Assembly (NCBI GenBank): GCA_934757275.1 | Contig: CAKVLN010000004.1 | Location: forward strand, 143,503 to 207,502 | Length of the DNA: 64,000 bases | Direction: 5' to 3' | Source of the DNA: an uncultured Candidatus Melainabacteria bacterium | GTDB lineage: Bacteria > Cyanobacteriota > Vampirovibrionia > Gastranaerophilales > Gastranaerophilaceae | Part shown: piece by piece, positions 7,895-16,283 of the stretch | Layout: each line of letters opens with the position of its first letter | Position numbering within the stretch: position 1 is the stretch's first letter | Made by a program: the position numbers and the translations under genes | Notes under the pieces: model-generated | Databases searched by the model: none | Told to the model about the DNA's origin: nothing | Seen by the model: the letters and a program-made list of their open reading frames with translations, nothing else

Positions 7895-9047
7895 TGTTAT
7901 TACCAAACCTTACTCTTTTTACATTATCTTTTGATATATTTAATAAAATTCCAATCATCCACAAAGAAACCATAATAGACGAACCACCATAGCTAATAAA
8001 TGGCATTGGAACACCAGTTGCAGGTACAAAAGAACTTGCAACCCACATATTTAAAAAACCTTGAAAACAAATTGAGAAGGTAAGCCCAAGTGCAAGAAGT
8101 TTTCCATACATATCTTGACACTTAACCGCAATTACAAACCCTCTTTGCAAAATTGTCCAAAATAGGCAAATAATTAACAAACACCCGATAAAACCTTGCT
8201 CCTCGCCAATAACCGCAAAAATAAAGTCCGTGTGAGCTTCAGGCAACCAAGCCAATTTTTGTTTTGAACTTCCATACCCAACGCCATACAAACCGCCAGA
8301 TGCAAACGCTACAAGCGATTGTATAATATTATAACCTGCGCCCAATGGATCAGCCTCTGGGTGCAACCAAGTTTGTATTCTTGAAGTTTGATAGCCCTTC
8401 AAACCTTTTAGCAAAAGTAGCGGTATTGCTGAACAACCGCCCCACATAATTAGTTGAGTTGAACCACCTGCGCAAAGATAAATTGCAACAGAAGTTGCCA
8501 TCAAAAGTAACACCATACTCAAGTTTGGCTGAATGAAAATAAGCCCAACCATTATCATTATTGGAAGAAACGCACCTTTAATTTTTCTTTCATCAAGAAG
8601 ATTCGTGTCCTTCGTAAACGCTGCCGCTAAAAGTAACACAACCGCTGGTTTTGCAAATTCAGAAGGTTGCAAACTCATTGGACCAATATTAATCCAACGT
8701 TGCGCACCGTTTACCGTAACACCTGCAAATTTTACCAAAAGCAACATACCAACAACCGCCCACGCAACTGTTGACGTGTATTTGATAAGTTTTTTGTAAT
8801 GGAAGTTTGAAAGAAATCTAAGTCCTACAACCCCAACAATTATCCCGAAAATCTGTTGCACCAAAAATCTCGCAGGGTTCAAGCCCATCTCAATACATTT
8901 TGGCGCACTTGCAGAAAAAATCGCCATAACACCGATTACAACAAGAAAAATCACCGCAATAAGCAATGGTCTATCTGATTGCATATTTTGAGAACTCATT
9001 TTGTTTGAGCTAATTCTCTCATCTCTGATGTTACTTTGATAGGACAT
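7875..9047 (-). CDS. ftsW: SEDS-family peptidoglycan glycosyltransferase FtsW
   Basis: About ten membrane helices follow a short cytoplasmic tail. SEDS landmarks are visible: NGAQRWI, QPSEFAKPAVV, the loop SRIQTWLHPEADPLGAGYN and IGEEQGFIG. FtsW polymerises lipid II at the division septum together with a class B penicillin-binding protein. The start is uncertain: ATG codons at 9077, 9047 and 8999 are possible. I take 9047, which overlaps the murD stop by 17 bases. Its place between murD and murG favours FtsW over RodA. Confidence 0.92.
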   Translation of the reverse strand: MSYQSNIRDERISSNKMSSQNMQSDRPLLIAVIFLVVIGVMAIFSASAPKCIEMGLNPARFLVQQIFGIIVGVVGLRFLSNFHYKKLIKYTSTVAWAVVGMLLLVKFAGVTVNGAQRWINIGPMSLQPSEFAKPAVVLLLAAAFTKDTNLLDERKIKGAFLPIMIMVGLIFIQPNLSMVLLLMATSVAIYLCAGGSTQLIMWGGCSAIPLLLLKGLKGYQTSRIQTWLHPEADPLGAGYNIIQSLVAFASGGLYGVGYGSSKQKLAWLPEAHTDFIFAVIGEEQGFIGCLLIICLFWTILQRGFVIAVKCQDMYGKLLALGLTFSICFQGFLNMWVASSFVPATGVPMPFISYGGSSIMVSLWMIGILLNISKDNVKRVRFGNNNVRSIQ

Positions 9048-10356
9048 ACTCTTTGAAAACTTCTCCTCTGTGTTCATAACTATTAAACATATCGAAGCTT
9101 GCACAAGCTGGTGAAAGCAATACCACATCTGGTTTTAAGCTAATCGCCTTATCAATTGCGTCCTCCATTGTGCGTTCTTTAATTATATTACTAAAACCGT
9201 TTTTTACCAGATTTTCTTCAAACCTTTCTGTTGCCTCACCAATCAACAAAACCGTCTTGATGTGTTTATTTATTGAATGACACATTTCAGTTAAATCAGT
9301 GTTTTTATCTCTGCCACCCAAAATTAGTGCTACATCAACATTGTTAAACGAATCAATTGCAACGATTGACGCCTCTGGGTTTGTAGCTTTTGAATCGTTA
9401 TAGAAAGTTATTCCGTCCATCTCACGAACTTTTTCAAGTCTGTGTTCTGGAGCTTTGAAACTCATTATTTGCGCTCTGATATCTTCCTTTTTCATTCCCA
9501 AAAGTTTGGCAATAATAATTCCACACATTATATTCTGATAATTGTGATGACCAACTAAAGGACACTCCTTGAGTGCAATAATTTCTTCACCTTTGTAGCA
9601 AATTACGTTATTAACAATAGAGCAACCTTCATTTGAAGTTTCTTCATCAAAGAAAATCACGTTTTTACACTCTTTTGCAAACTCCTTCAATCTGCTGTCT
9701 TGCGCATTCAAAATTGCGTATTCTGGCTCTTGAGGTGGTAAAAATATTTTAGCCTTAGCTTTAAAATAGTTTTCCAAACCACCGTGCCAATCAATATGAT
9801 CTGGCGTGAAATTTGTCCAGCAAGCAATTTTTGCTCTGAATTTTTCAGTCATTTGCGCTTGATAAGAACTTATTTCACAAACCAAAAAGTCGTGTTTTCC
9901 TTCTATCAAAGAAGTTGGAGGAACACCGATATTTCCACAAACTGGAGCATCAAAAGCTTTGCTCAAAATATGTGAAACAAGCGCAGTCGTTGTCGTTTTG
10001 CCATTTGTGCCAGTTATCGCAATAAATGGAATTTTTGTATTCAAGTATGCGTATTCTATTTCAGAAATAATCTTAGTATTTTTTTCTTCTAAGCGTCTAA
10101 AAATTTCTGATTTTGGAGGTATTCCAGGGCTTGTAATAGCAAACGCTGCGCCAGAAATAAATTCCTCGCTATGATAACCGCATTCGATTTTTATACCCTC
10201 GTTTTTGAGTTCGTCAACCCTTGCTCTGCATTCCTCTTTAACCTTGTCTAATGGTTTAGATTCAGTAATATATACATCATAGCCTTGTTTTACTGCATAT
10301 TTTGCGGCAGCAATTCCGCTTTTGGACAAACCCAAAATTAAAACTTTTTCTTTCAT
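9031..10356 (-). CDS. murD: UDP-N-acetylmuramoylalanine--D-glutamate ligase MurD
   Basis: The 441-residue Mur ligase adds D-Glu to UDP-MurNAc-L-Ala in the cytoplasm. Visible motifs are the N-terminal dinucleotide-like loop (LGLSKSGIAAA), the ATP loop ITGTNGKTTTTALV, ENYFKAKAKIF and the C-terminal YNDSKATNPEA. The ATG at 10356 is preceded by GGAGAG and begins MKEKVLILG, as expected; a longer frame extends upstream but lacks support. It is the first gene of the murD-ftsW-murG unit. Confidence 0.95.
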   Translation of the reverse strand: MKEKVLILGLSKSGIAAAKYAVKQGYDVYITESKPLDKVKEECRARVDELKNEGIKIECGYHSEEFISGAAFAITSPGIPPKSEIFRRLEEKNTKIISEIEYAYLNTKIPFIAITGTNGKTTTTALVSHILSKAFDAPVCGNIGVPPTSLIEGKHDFLVCEISSYQAQMTEKFRAKIACWTNFTPDHIDWHGGLENYFKAKAKIFLPPQEPEYAILNAQDSRLKEFAKECKNVIFFDEETSNEGCSIVNNVICYKGEEIIALKECPLVGHHNYQNIMCGIIIAKLLGMKKEDIRAQIMSFKAPEHRLEKVREMDGITFYNDSKATNPEASIVAIDSFNNVDVALILGGRDKNTDLTEMCHSINKHIKTVLLIGEATERFEENLVKNGFSNIIKERTMEDAIDKAISLKPDVVLLSPACASFDMFNSYEHRGEVFKEYVLSK

Positions 10357-10417
10357 AACGAACTCTCCAATTAGTTTTAATTTTACATCAAATATAGTTT
10401 TGTGGGTATTTTTAACA

Positions 10418-10474
10418 TTTGTAACAATCTCCACCATATAAAGGGTTGAAAACCTCTGAAACATGTCTTATAAT
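10418..10474 (+). promoter_or_regulatory. fliD promoter with upstream TTTGTAACA box
   Basis: TTGAAA (10446-10451) and TATAAT (10469-10474) are 17 bases apart. A TTTGTAACA box (10418-10426) ends 42 bases before the -10; similar boxes stand before five other genes in the window. Confidence 0.75.
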
Positions 10475-10475
10475 A

Positions 10476-10502
10476 GGTATATATTGTATATAACTATATA
10501 CC
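10476..10502. promoter_or_regulatory. Possible operator over the fliD start site
   Basis: GGTATATA and TATATACC form an inverted repeat with an 11-base spacer, starting two bases after the -10. The place suits a repressor site; the AT-rich content could also arise by chance. Confidence 0.4.
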
Positions 10503-10544
10503 CATTTACTTGAGTAACGTATAAATAAAAAGGATTTTATTATC

Positions 10545-12287
10545 ATGGCATCAACAATATCGTTTAGCGGTTTGGCTTCGGGTTTGGACACCTCATCTTG
10601 GGTAGAAGCACTTGTTTCAGCAAAACAACAAAAAGTAACAGCTTTACAAACAGATTTAAAAAGCAAACAAACTGTAAAAACTACTTTAAATGATACAAGA
10701 AGTAAATTTACAACCCTACGTTCTTCAATAGAAAAATTAACCGACGCCAAGTTTGGTGGCGCAATGGACTTGTTTGCAAAAAATTCTGCAACTTCTTCTG
10801 ATACAGACATTTTTACTGCAACCGCAACCTCTGGTGCAACAAGACAAAACTATGACATAACAGTTCAACAGCTTGCTACTTATACAAAAGCAACTTCTAA
10901 AAATGCAGCAAGTGCAATTGCTGATGACAACACAAAATTAAAAAATCTTGGTATTTCAGACGGTACCTTAACAGCTTATGTTAATGGTCAGAAATTCACA
11001 GTGAATATTAATGATACAAACACGTTGGGCGATTTGAAAGCTAAGTTGGCTGGTTTTGGTGTAAAAACTGATATCGGCGAAGATGGCGTTTTGAAATTCT
11101 CTGCTCAAAATGAGGGTGACACAATTCACATGGGTGCAACAACTGATAGTTCAAACTTAACATCTCTAATTGGTTTGACTCAGCAAGAAGATGGAAGCTA
11201 TGTTTCAACAAATTCATTATTTAAAGCGACTGTTGCATCTAAATTGACTTCTGAAGACTCAGGCTTCAATACTAAAATTAAAGAAGGTACTTTCACAATC
11301 GGTGATGCAACCTTCAATATCACCGACAAAACCACCCTATCTTCTTTGATTTCAGAAATTAACAATAACGATAAAGCTCAAGCCTATGCTTTTTGGGACG
11401 ATGCAGCTGGCAAATTGTCAATTACTTCTAAGAAAGAAGGCGCATCATACATTAACATTGAGGCTGGAACAAGTAACTTTACTGATGTAATGGGTCTTAC
11501 GACTTCCGAATGGAACGAAGACGGAACAGTTAAATCATCTAAAATGCACACTGACGCTCAAGAATTGGGTCAAAATGCTCAATTTACAATCAATGGTACA
11601 AAGATGACATCAACTTCAAACACTGTAACTTCTGATATTTCAAGAATTGATGGCGTTACTTTAACCTTGAAGAAGGCAAGCACCGAAGAAAGCGGAACTT
11701 CTACCTTGAAAGTTACTCAAGATACAAGCGGTTTGGTTGATGCAGTAAAATCTTTTGTAAGTGCTTACAATGACGTTCTTTCAAACGTTGACGAAGTTAC
11801 TGCAAATGGTGCAAACCTACACGGTGAAACAACTTTAACAAGCTTGAAAAACACAATCAGAAGTTACGCAACTGCTAAAAACACATCAAATGGCGGTGTT
11901 TATGATTTGCTTTCAGAAATCGGTATTTCAACAAGTTCTGCCGATGGAAACAATTTGAACGCTGATACAAATTCTTTGAGCCTTGATGAAGACAAATTGA
12001 AAAAGGCTTTGGAAGAAAACCCAGAATCTGTTAAATCTATTTTAGCAGGCGATGGTGGCGTTTTAACAATGATGGAAGACGCAGTTGAACAAAGTTTGAA
12101 GGCTTCTGTTGGATATTTTGATGTAAAAACTTCAACTCTTGATTCTGATATCAAGAAAATGGAAACAAAAATAAAAAAACAAAATACAAATATTTCAACA
12201 TATAAAACACAGTTAGAAAAGAAATTCTCTGCGATGGAAACAACAATTGCTCAAATGCAACAAAATTATCAATCTTTCTTGTCATAG
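10545..12287 (+). CDS. fliD: Flagellar hook-associated protein 2 (filament cap) FliD
   Basis: The 580-residue protein has the FliD N-terminal signature (FSGLASGLDTSSWVEALVSA), a variable Ser/Thr-rich central region that would form the exposed D2/D3 domains, and a C-terminal coiled coil (METKIKKQNTNISTYKTQLE) ending in MQQNYQSFLS. FliD is exported by the flagellar type III apparatus and caps the growing filament. No other flagellar gene is nearby, so the remaining set must be elsewhere. A ribosome site AAAAGGA lies upstream. Confidence 0.92.
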   Translation: MASTISFSGLASGLDTSSWVEALVSAKQQKVTALQTDLKSKQTVKTTLNDTRSKFTTLRSSIEKLTDAKFGGAMDLFAKNSATSSDTDIFTATATSGATRQNYDITVQQLATYTKATSKNAASAIADDNTKLKNLGISDGTLTAYVNGQKFTVNINDTNTLGDLKAKLAGFGVKTDIGEDGVLKFSAQNEGDTIHMGATTDSSNLTSLIGLTQQEDGSYVSTNSLFKATVASKLTSEDSGFNTKIKEGTFTIGDATFNITDKTTLSSLISEINNNDKAQAYAFWDDAAGKLSITSKKEGASYINIEAGTSNFTDVMGLTTSEWNEDGTVKSSKMHTDAQELGQNAQFTINGTKMTSTSNTVTSDISRIDGVTLTLKKASTEESGTSTLKVTQDTSGLVDAVKSFVSAYNDVLSNVDEVTANGANLHGETTLTSLKNTIRSYATAKNTSNGGVYDLLSEIGISTSSADGNNLNADTNSLSLDEDKLKKALEENPESVKSILAGDGGVLTMMEDAVEQSLKASVGYFDVKTSTLDSDIKKMETKIKKQNTNISTYKTQLEKKFSAMETTIAQMQQNYQSFLS

Positions 12288-12307
12288 AGAGTTAAGAGTT
12301 TTTTAAG

Positions 12308-12335
12308 CCACGGTGCGCCTTTAGGCGCACCGTGG
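12308..12335. terminator. Strong hairpin after fliD
   Basis: CCACGGTGCGCCT and its exact complement form a GC-rich stem with a very small loop. The T tract is weak, so it may be a terminator or an mRNA-stabilising hairpin. Confidence 0.55.
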
Positions 12336-12353
12336 TTAATATTATCAATATTG

Positions 12354-12437
12354 ATACCCACCCGCATTCGTAACTTTCGCAAAGCTCAAGAACGACTGCG
12401 ACCTCCCTAACTAGAGCGGTTGAGCTACTTCACTTAT
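12354..12437 (+). repeat. 55-base conserved intergenic repeat, copy 1
   Basis: The first 55 bases (from ATACCCACCCGCATTCG to GCGACCTCCCT) are identical to those at 18475 and 44678. They are followed by a short palindrome (CCCTAACTAGAG here) that varies between copies. Confidence 0.85.
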
Positions 12438-12458
12438 TAGCCTGCTCTCCATGATAAA

Positions 12459-12528
12459 ATTGACGCTTACGCCAAACAAGCAAATCTCGGGTCATTCTGA
12501 GTGCGATTAGCACGAAGAATCCAGCTAG
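12459..12528 (+). repeat. TCATTCTGA-type repeat, copy 2
   Basis: This matches 2347-2419. The hairpin GTGC-GATTA-GCAC here reads ATGC-GATTA-GCAT in the other copy, a compensatory change. The flanking ATTCT/AGAAT pairing is conserved. Confidence 0.7.
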
Positions 12529-12568
12529 TTATTAACTATTTATTTTTAATCTCTACGATATATTACAA

Positions 12569-14371
12569 CTACTCTTCTTCCAAGCTCAAAACTGCCATGA
12601 AAGCTTCTTGTGGAACTTCTACACGTCCAACTGCCTTCATACGTTTTTTACCTTTTTTCTGCTTTTCAAGAAGTTTACGTTTACGAGTAATATCACCACC
12701 ATAACATTTATCCAAAACGCTTTTTCTAAGAGCTTTGATATTTGTTCTGGCAATAACTCGTCCGCCAATAGCCGCCTGAATAGGAACTTCAAACATTTGT
12801 CGAGGAATAATCGTTTTTAATTTCTCTGTTAATTTTTGTCCAATATAAAACGCACTGTCTTCGTGACAAATTACAGACAAAGCGTCAACAACTTCGCCAG
12901 CGAGCATAATATCTAATTTCACAAGCTTAGAGCGTTTGTAGTCAACAAATTCATAATCTAAGCTTGCATAACCCTTTGAACGTGATTTTAATTGGTCGTA
13001 AAAATCAGTAATAACTTCACTAAGTGGCAAATGATAAATTAAATCAACACGAACCTTATCTAAATAATTCATATTAATAAAAATACCACGCTTAGTTTGA
13101 CATAAATCCATAAGCGTTCCAACAAACTCATTTGGCGTAATTATAGAAACTTTTACATAAGGCTCTTCAATATAATCTCTATATTGCGCAGCAGGCAAGT
13201 TTGCTGGGTTATCAATCTCAAGCACTTCGCCATTAGTTTTATGAACCTTATAAACTACTGATGGCGCAGTTGTTACGATAGAAAGATTATATTCACGCTC
13301 TAATCTTTCTTGTGCAATTTCCATGTGCAACATACCTAAGAAACCGCAACGGAAACCGAAACCTAGCGCACTTGAAGTTTCCGGTTCAAACGTAATAGAA
13401 CTGTCAGAAAGTTTTAATTTTTCTAACGATTCTTTTAATTCGTGGTAATCCTCGTTATCCACTGGATACATGCCGGAAAATACCATTGGCAAAGCTTCTT
13501 TGTACCCTGGAAGTGGTTCAGCCGCTGGCGTTTCAACGTGCGTAACAGTGTCACCAACAAAACGTGTAATTTCCTTTATTGAGCCTGCAAAATAACCAAC
13601 ATCGCCACAAATAAGTTCTTCTACCTGCACTCTGTGCGGTGTAAGATATCCGAGTTCTGTAATTTCGTATTCTTTGCCAGACGCCATAAATTTGACTTTG
13701 TCGCCAAGCCTCATTTTTCCGTCCATAATCTTGAAGAAACAAAGCGTTCCCAGATATGGGTCATAAGCACTGTCGAAAACTAGCGCACGCAAAGGCTTTT
13801 CAGTTGTATCAACTGGAGGCGGTACAAATTTAACAACAGCTTCCAAAACCTCCGGAATGCCAACACCTGTTTTTGCACTCACTGGAATTGCCATAGAGGT
13901 GTCAATTCCTAAGATTTCTTCGATTTCTGCCTTAACTCTTTCAACATCTGCAGATGGAAGGTCAATCTTGTTAATTACAGGAATAATTTCCAAATTCTGC
14001 TCAATTGCCATATAAACATTTGCTAAGGTTTGAGCCTCGACACCTTGCGTAGCATCAACGATTAATAAAGCACCCTCGCAGGCTGCAAGTGAACGTGAAA
14101 CCTCATAAGAAAAATCAACGTGCCCAGGAGTATCAATCAAATTAAATACATATTTCTGCCCATCGTTTGCAGTATAATTCATTCTTGCAGCATTAAGCTT
14201 GATTGTAATACCACGCTCACGCTCAATGTCCATTGTATCTAATAATTGTGCCTGCATATCCCTTTGAGCAATAGTACCAGTTGCTTCTAGCAATCTATCG
14301 GCTAGAGTTGATTTACCATGGTCAATATGCGCAATTATGCAAAAATTTCGTACGTTATCTCTGTGTTTCAT
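12569..14371 (-). CDS. lepA: Elongation factor 4 (LepA)
   Basis: The 600-residue translational GTPase shows G1 (AHIDHGKST), G3 (DTPGHVDF) and G4 (NKID) followed by EF-G-like domains and the LepA-specific C-terminal domain ([22 protein letters not shown], then [21 protein letters not shown] in part). It back-translocates or remodels stalled ribosomes. There is no ribosome site before the ATG. Instead TATAAT on the minus strand (14386-14381) ends nine bases before it, so the mRNA is probably leaderless. Confidence 0.95.
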   Translation of the reverse strand: MKHRDNVRNFCIIAHIDHGKSTLADRLLEATGTIAQRDMQAQLLDTMDIERERGITIKLNAARMNYTANDGQKYVFNLIDTPGHVDFSYEVSRSLAACEGALLIVDATQGVEAQTLANVYMAIEQNLEIIPVINKIDLPSADVERVKAEIEEILGIDTSMAIPVSAKTGVGIPEVLEAVVKFVPPPVDTTEKPLRALVFDSAYDPYLGTLCFFKIMDGKMRLGDKVKFMASGKEYEITELGYLTPHRVQVEELICGDVGYFAGSIKEITRFVGDTVTHVETPAAEPLPGYKEALPMVFSGMYPVDNEDYHELKESLEKLKLSDSSITFEPETSSALGFGFRCGFLGMLHMEIAQERLEREYNLSIVTTAPSVVYKVHKTNGEVLEIDNPANLPAAQYRDYIEEPYVKVSIITPNEFVGTLMDLCQTKRGIFINMNYLDKVRVDLIYHLPLSEVITDFYDQLKSRSKGYASLDYEFVDYKRSKLVKLDIMLAGEVVDALSVICHEDSAFYIGQKLTEKLKTIIPRQMFEVPIQAAIGGRVIARTNIKALRKSVLDKCYGGDITRKRKLLEKQKKGKKRMKAVGRVEVPQEAFMAVLSLEEE

Positions 14372-14380
14372 AGTAATTTT

Positions 14381-14409
14381 ATTATATATGAAACATAAAA
14401 CAGCGCAAA
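14381..14409 (-). promoter_or_regulatory. lepA promoter with almost no leader
   Basis: TATAAT (14386-14381) with a weak TTTGCG 17 bases upstream. The predicted transcript starts about three bases before the ATG at 14371. Confidence 0.5.
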
Positions 14410-14453
14410 TTTGAGCAACAGAAAATTCGTTTCCACAATACCAACTTGTCTAA

Positions 14454-14482
14454 TTGATTTTGCTCATTAAATTTTCAATAAT
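14454..14482 (+). promoter_or_regulatory. Promoter giving a leaderless flavoprotein mRNA
   Basis: TTGATT (14454-14459) and AATAAT (14477-14482) are 17 bases apart, and the ATG at 14489 is exactly at the expected transcription start. No ribosome site exists. Confidence 0.5.
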
Positions 14483-14488
14483 CAGAAT

Positions 14489-15838
14489 ATGAAAATTATA
14501 GTAATAGGCGGTGTTGCAGCAGGTGCAAAAGCCGCAGCGAAATCAAAAAGAATGCTTCCTAATGCAGAAGTTGATATTTACACACAAGATACACATGTTT
14601 CATACTCCTCTTGTGGTTTACCTTATTATATAGCAGGTGATTTTGCAGATTGGCACAAGCTTATTGTAAGAACAAAAGAAGAATTTGAAAAAGGTGGTAT
14701 CGGTATTCACTTACAAAAACAAGTTACAAAAATTTTACCCGCAGAAAAAAAAATTTTAGTCAAAGACTTAAACACAAACTCTTATGAATTTATAGAATAC
14801 GACAAACTTATTATTGCGACTGGCTCAACCCCCTTTATACCAGAAATTAAAAATAGTAATCTTAAAAACATTTATACAGTAAGAACACTGGAAGATGGTA
14901 TAAACATTCGCACAAAAATGGAACAATCAAAAAATATCACAATAATTGGTGGAGGTTATATAGCAATAGAAATGATTGAAGCCTTTGTCAAAAATGGCAA
15001 AAATGTCACTCTTATAGAACGTTCGCCATTTATCCTATCAGTTTTTGACGAAGATATTTCTTCACTTATCCAAACATTCATCTTAGAAAATTCTAATAAT
15101 TTAGTCACAATTATCAACGAAGACTTTGTTACAGAATTTGTTGGCGAAGAAGAGGTCAGAGGAGTTTTGACTTCAAAAGGTTCAGGTTTTGAAACTGATA
15201 TGGTAATTGTTTCGGCTGGTGTGCGCCCAAATGTAGATATAGCGAAGGAAGCAGGCATCGAGCTTGGCGTGACTGGCGCAATTAGAGTAAATAGTAGAAT
15301 GCAGACAAATCTTGCTGATATTTACGCTTGTGGTGATTGTGTCGAAAAAATTAATATGATTTCAAACACACCAATGTGGCTTCCTCTAGGTTCTACTGCC
15401 AACAAAGAAGGGCGTGTTGCAGCAATTAACGCTTGCGGAGGAGTCGAAGACTTTGAAGGAATTTTAGGTTCAGCCGTTTTAAGATATCACGCAATGACAA
15501 TTTCTATGACAGGGCTTACAGAAAAAGCTGCACAAAAGCTTGGTTATGACACCGTTTCTGTAGTTATCACAAAACGTGATAAGGCAGGTTACATGCCAGA
15601 AGTTAAAAACGTAACGCTCAAGCTGGTTGCAGACAGACGCTCGCACAAAGTTCTCGGAGCGCAAGCAATTGGCGATGGTGATGCAGACAAGCGTGTAAAC
15701 ACAATTTCTGTTGGTCTACTAAGCGGTATGCGTGTTGAAGACCTATTAGACGTAGATTTAACCTACGCTCCGCCCTTTTCAACCAGCATCGACATATTGA
15801 TTTCTGCAGCAAGAATTTTGAAATCTAAACTTAACTAA
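14489..15838 (+). CDS. FAD-dependent CoA-disulfide reductase / NADH oxidase family protein
   Basis: The 449-residue flavoprotein has an N-terminal FAD Rossmann motif (IGGVAAGAKAA), the single redox Cys42 in SYSSCGLPYYI, a second NAD(P)H-binding motif (IIGGGYIAIEM, near residue 152), the FAD-contacting IYACGDCV, and the CoADR/Nox-type dimerisation domain (HAMTISMTGLTEKAAQKLG). These reduce CoA disulfide, or reduce O2 to water, via Cys42. No C-terminal rhodanese domain is fused. The sequence alone does not decide between the two activities. Confidence 0.85.
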   Translation: MKIIVIGGVAAGAKAAAKSKRMLPNAEVDIYTQDTHVSYSSCGLPYYIAGDFADWHKLIVRTKEEFEKGGIGIHLQKQVTKILPAEKKILVKDLNTNSYEFIEYDKLIIATGSTPFIPEIKNSNLKNIYTVRTLEDGINIRTKMEQSKNITIIGGGYIAIEMIEAFVKNGKNVTLIERSPFILSVFDEDISSLIQTFILENSNNLVTIINEDFVTEFVGEEEVRGVLTSKGSGFETDMVIVSAGVRPNVDIAKEAGIELGVTGAIRVNSRMQTNLADIYACGDCVEKINMISNTPMWLPLGSTANKEGRVAAINACGGVEDFEGILGSAVLRYHAMTISMTGLTEKAAQKLGYDTVSVVITKRDKAGYMPEVKNVTLKLVADRRSHKVLGAQAIGDGDADKRVNTISVGLLSGMRVEDLLDVDLTYAPPFSTSIDILISAARILKSKLN

Positions 15839-16238
15839 AATCAACACCGAACAACTTGAACAAACTACGCTCGACAGTATTTTTGATTGGCTTGATTTTT
15901 TCAATTACAATACTTCCAGAATTAATCAAAAATCTACGAGCGGCTCCAGTTTTTGGATAAAGTTCCTTAAAACGCTTGTCAAAATTCTTTTTTGCAGCAT
16001 TATACTCGTCAGAATTTTTTCTGATAATATTCAAATTACGTTCATAACGCCCAGGACGCAAATAACGTTTGTAATTTTCTCTTGCCAAAAGTCCCGTTGT
16101 AGGCAACATTATGCAATCTTTCATGTGCTGAACTGTAAAATTTGTATTACTCTTGCTGGGCGCTGTTTTTGCCAACAAAACCAAATGGTTAATCAAAGCA
16201 TTTTTTTCAAATGCTGCTTGTATACGACTTGTTTGCAT
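15831..16238 (-). CDS. Hypothetical protein
   Basis: The 135-residue basic protein is not recognised. It has no signal peptide or clear membrane segment and is rich in Lys, Arg and Asn. It overlaps the end of the convergent flavoprotein gene by eight bases. Confidence 0.55.
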   Translation of the reverse strand: MQTSRIQAAFEKNALINHLVLLAKTAPSKSNTNFTVQHMKDCIMLPTTGLLARENYKRYLRPGRYERNLNIIRKNSDEYNAAKKNFDKRFKELYPKTGAARRFLINSGSIVIEKIKPIKNTVERSLFKLFGVDFS

Positions 16239-16283
16239 TAAATATCCCTTATTTGTAAATTTTGTTATTGATTATGTACAAAG

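Noticed and set aside
10412..10810. Minus-strand ORF of 132 codons
   Set aside because: It lies opposite the fliD promoter and N-terminus and has no start signals.
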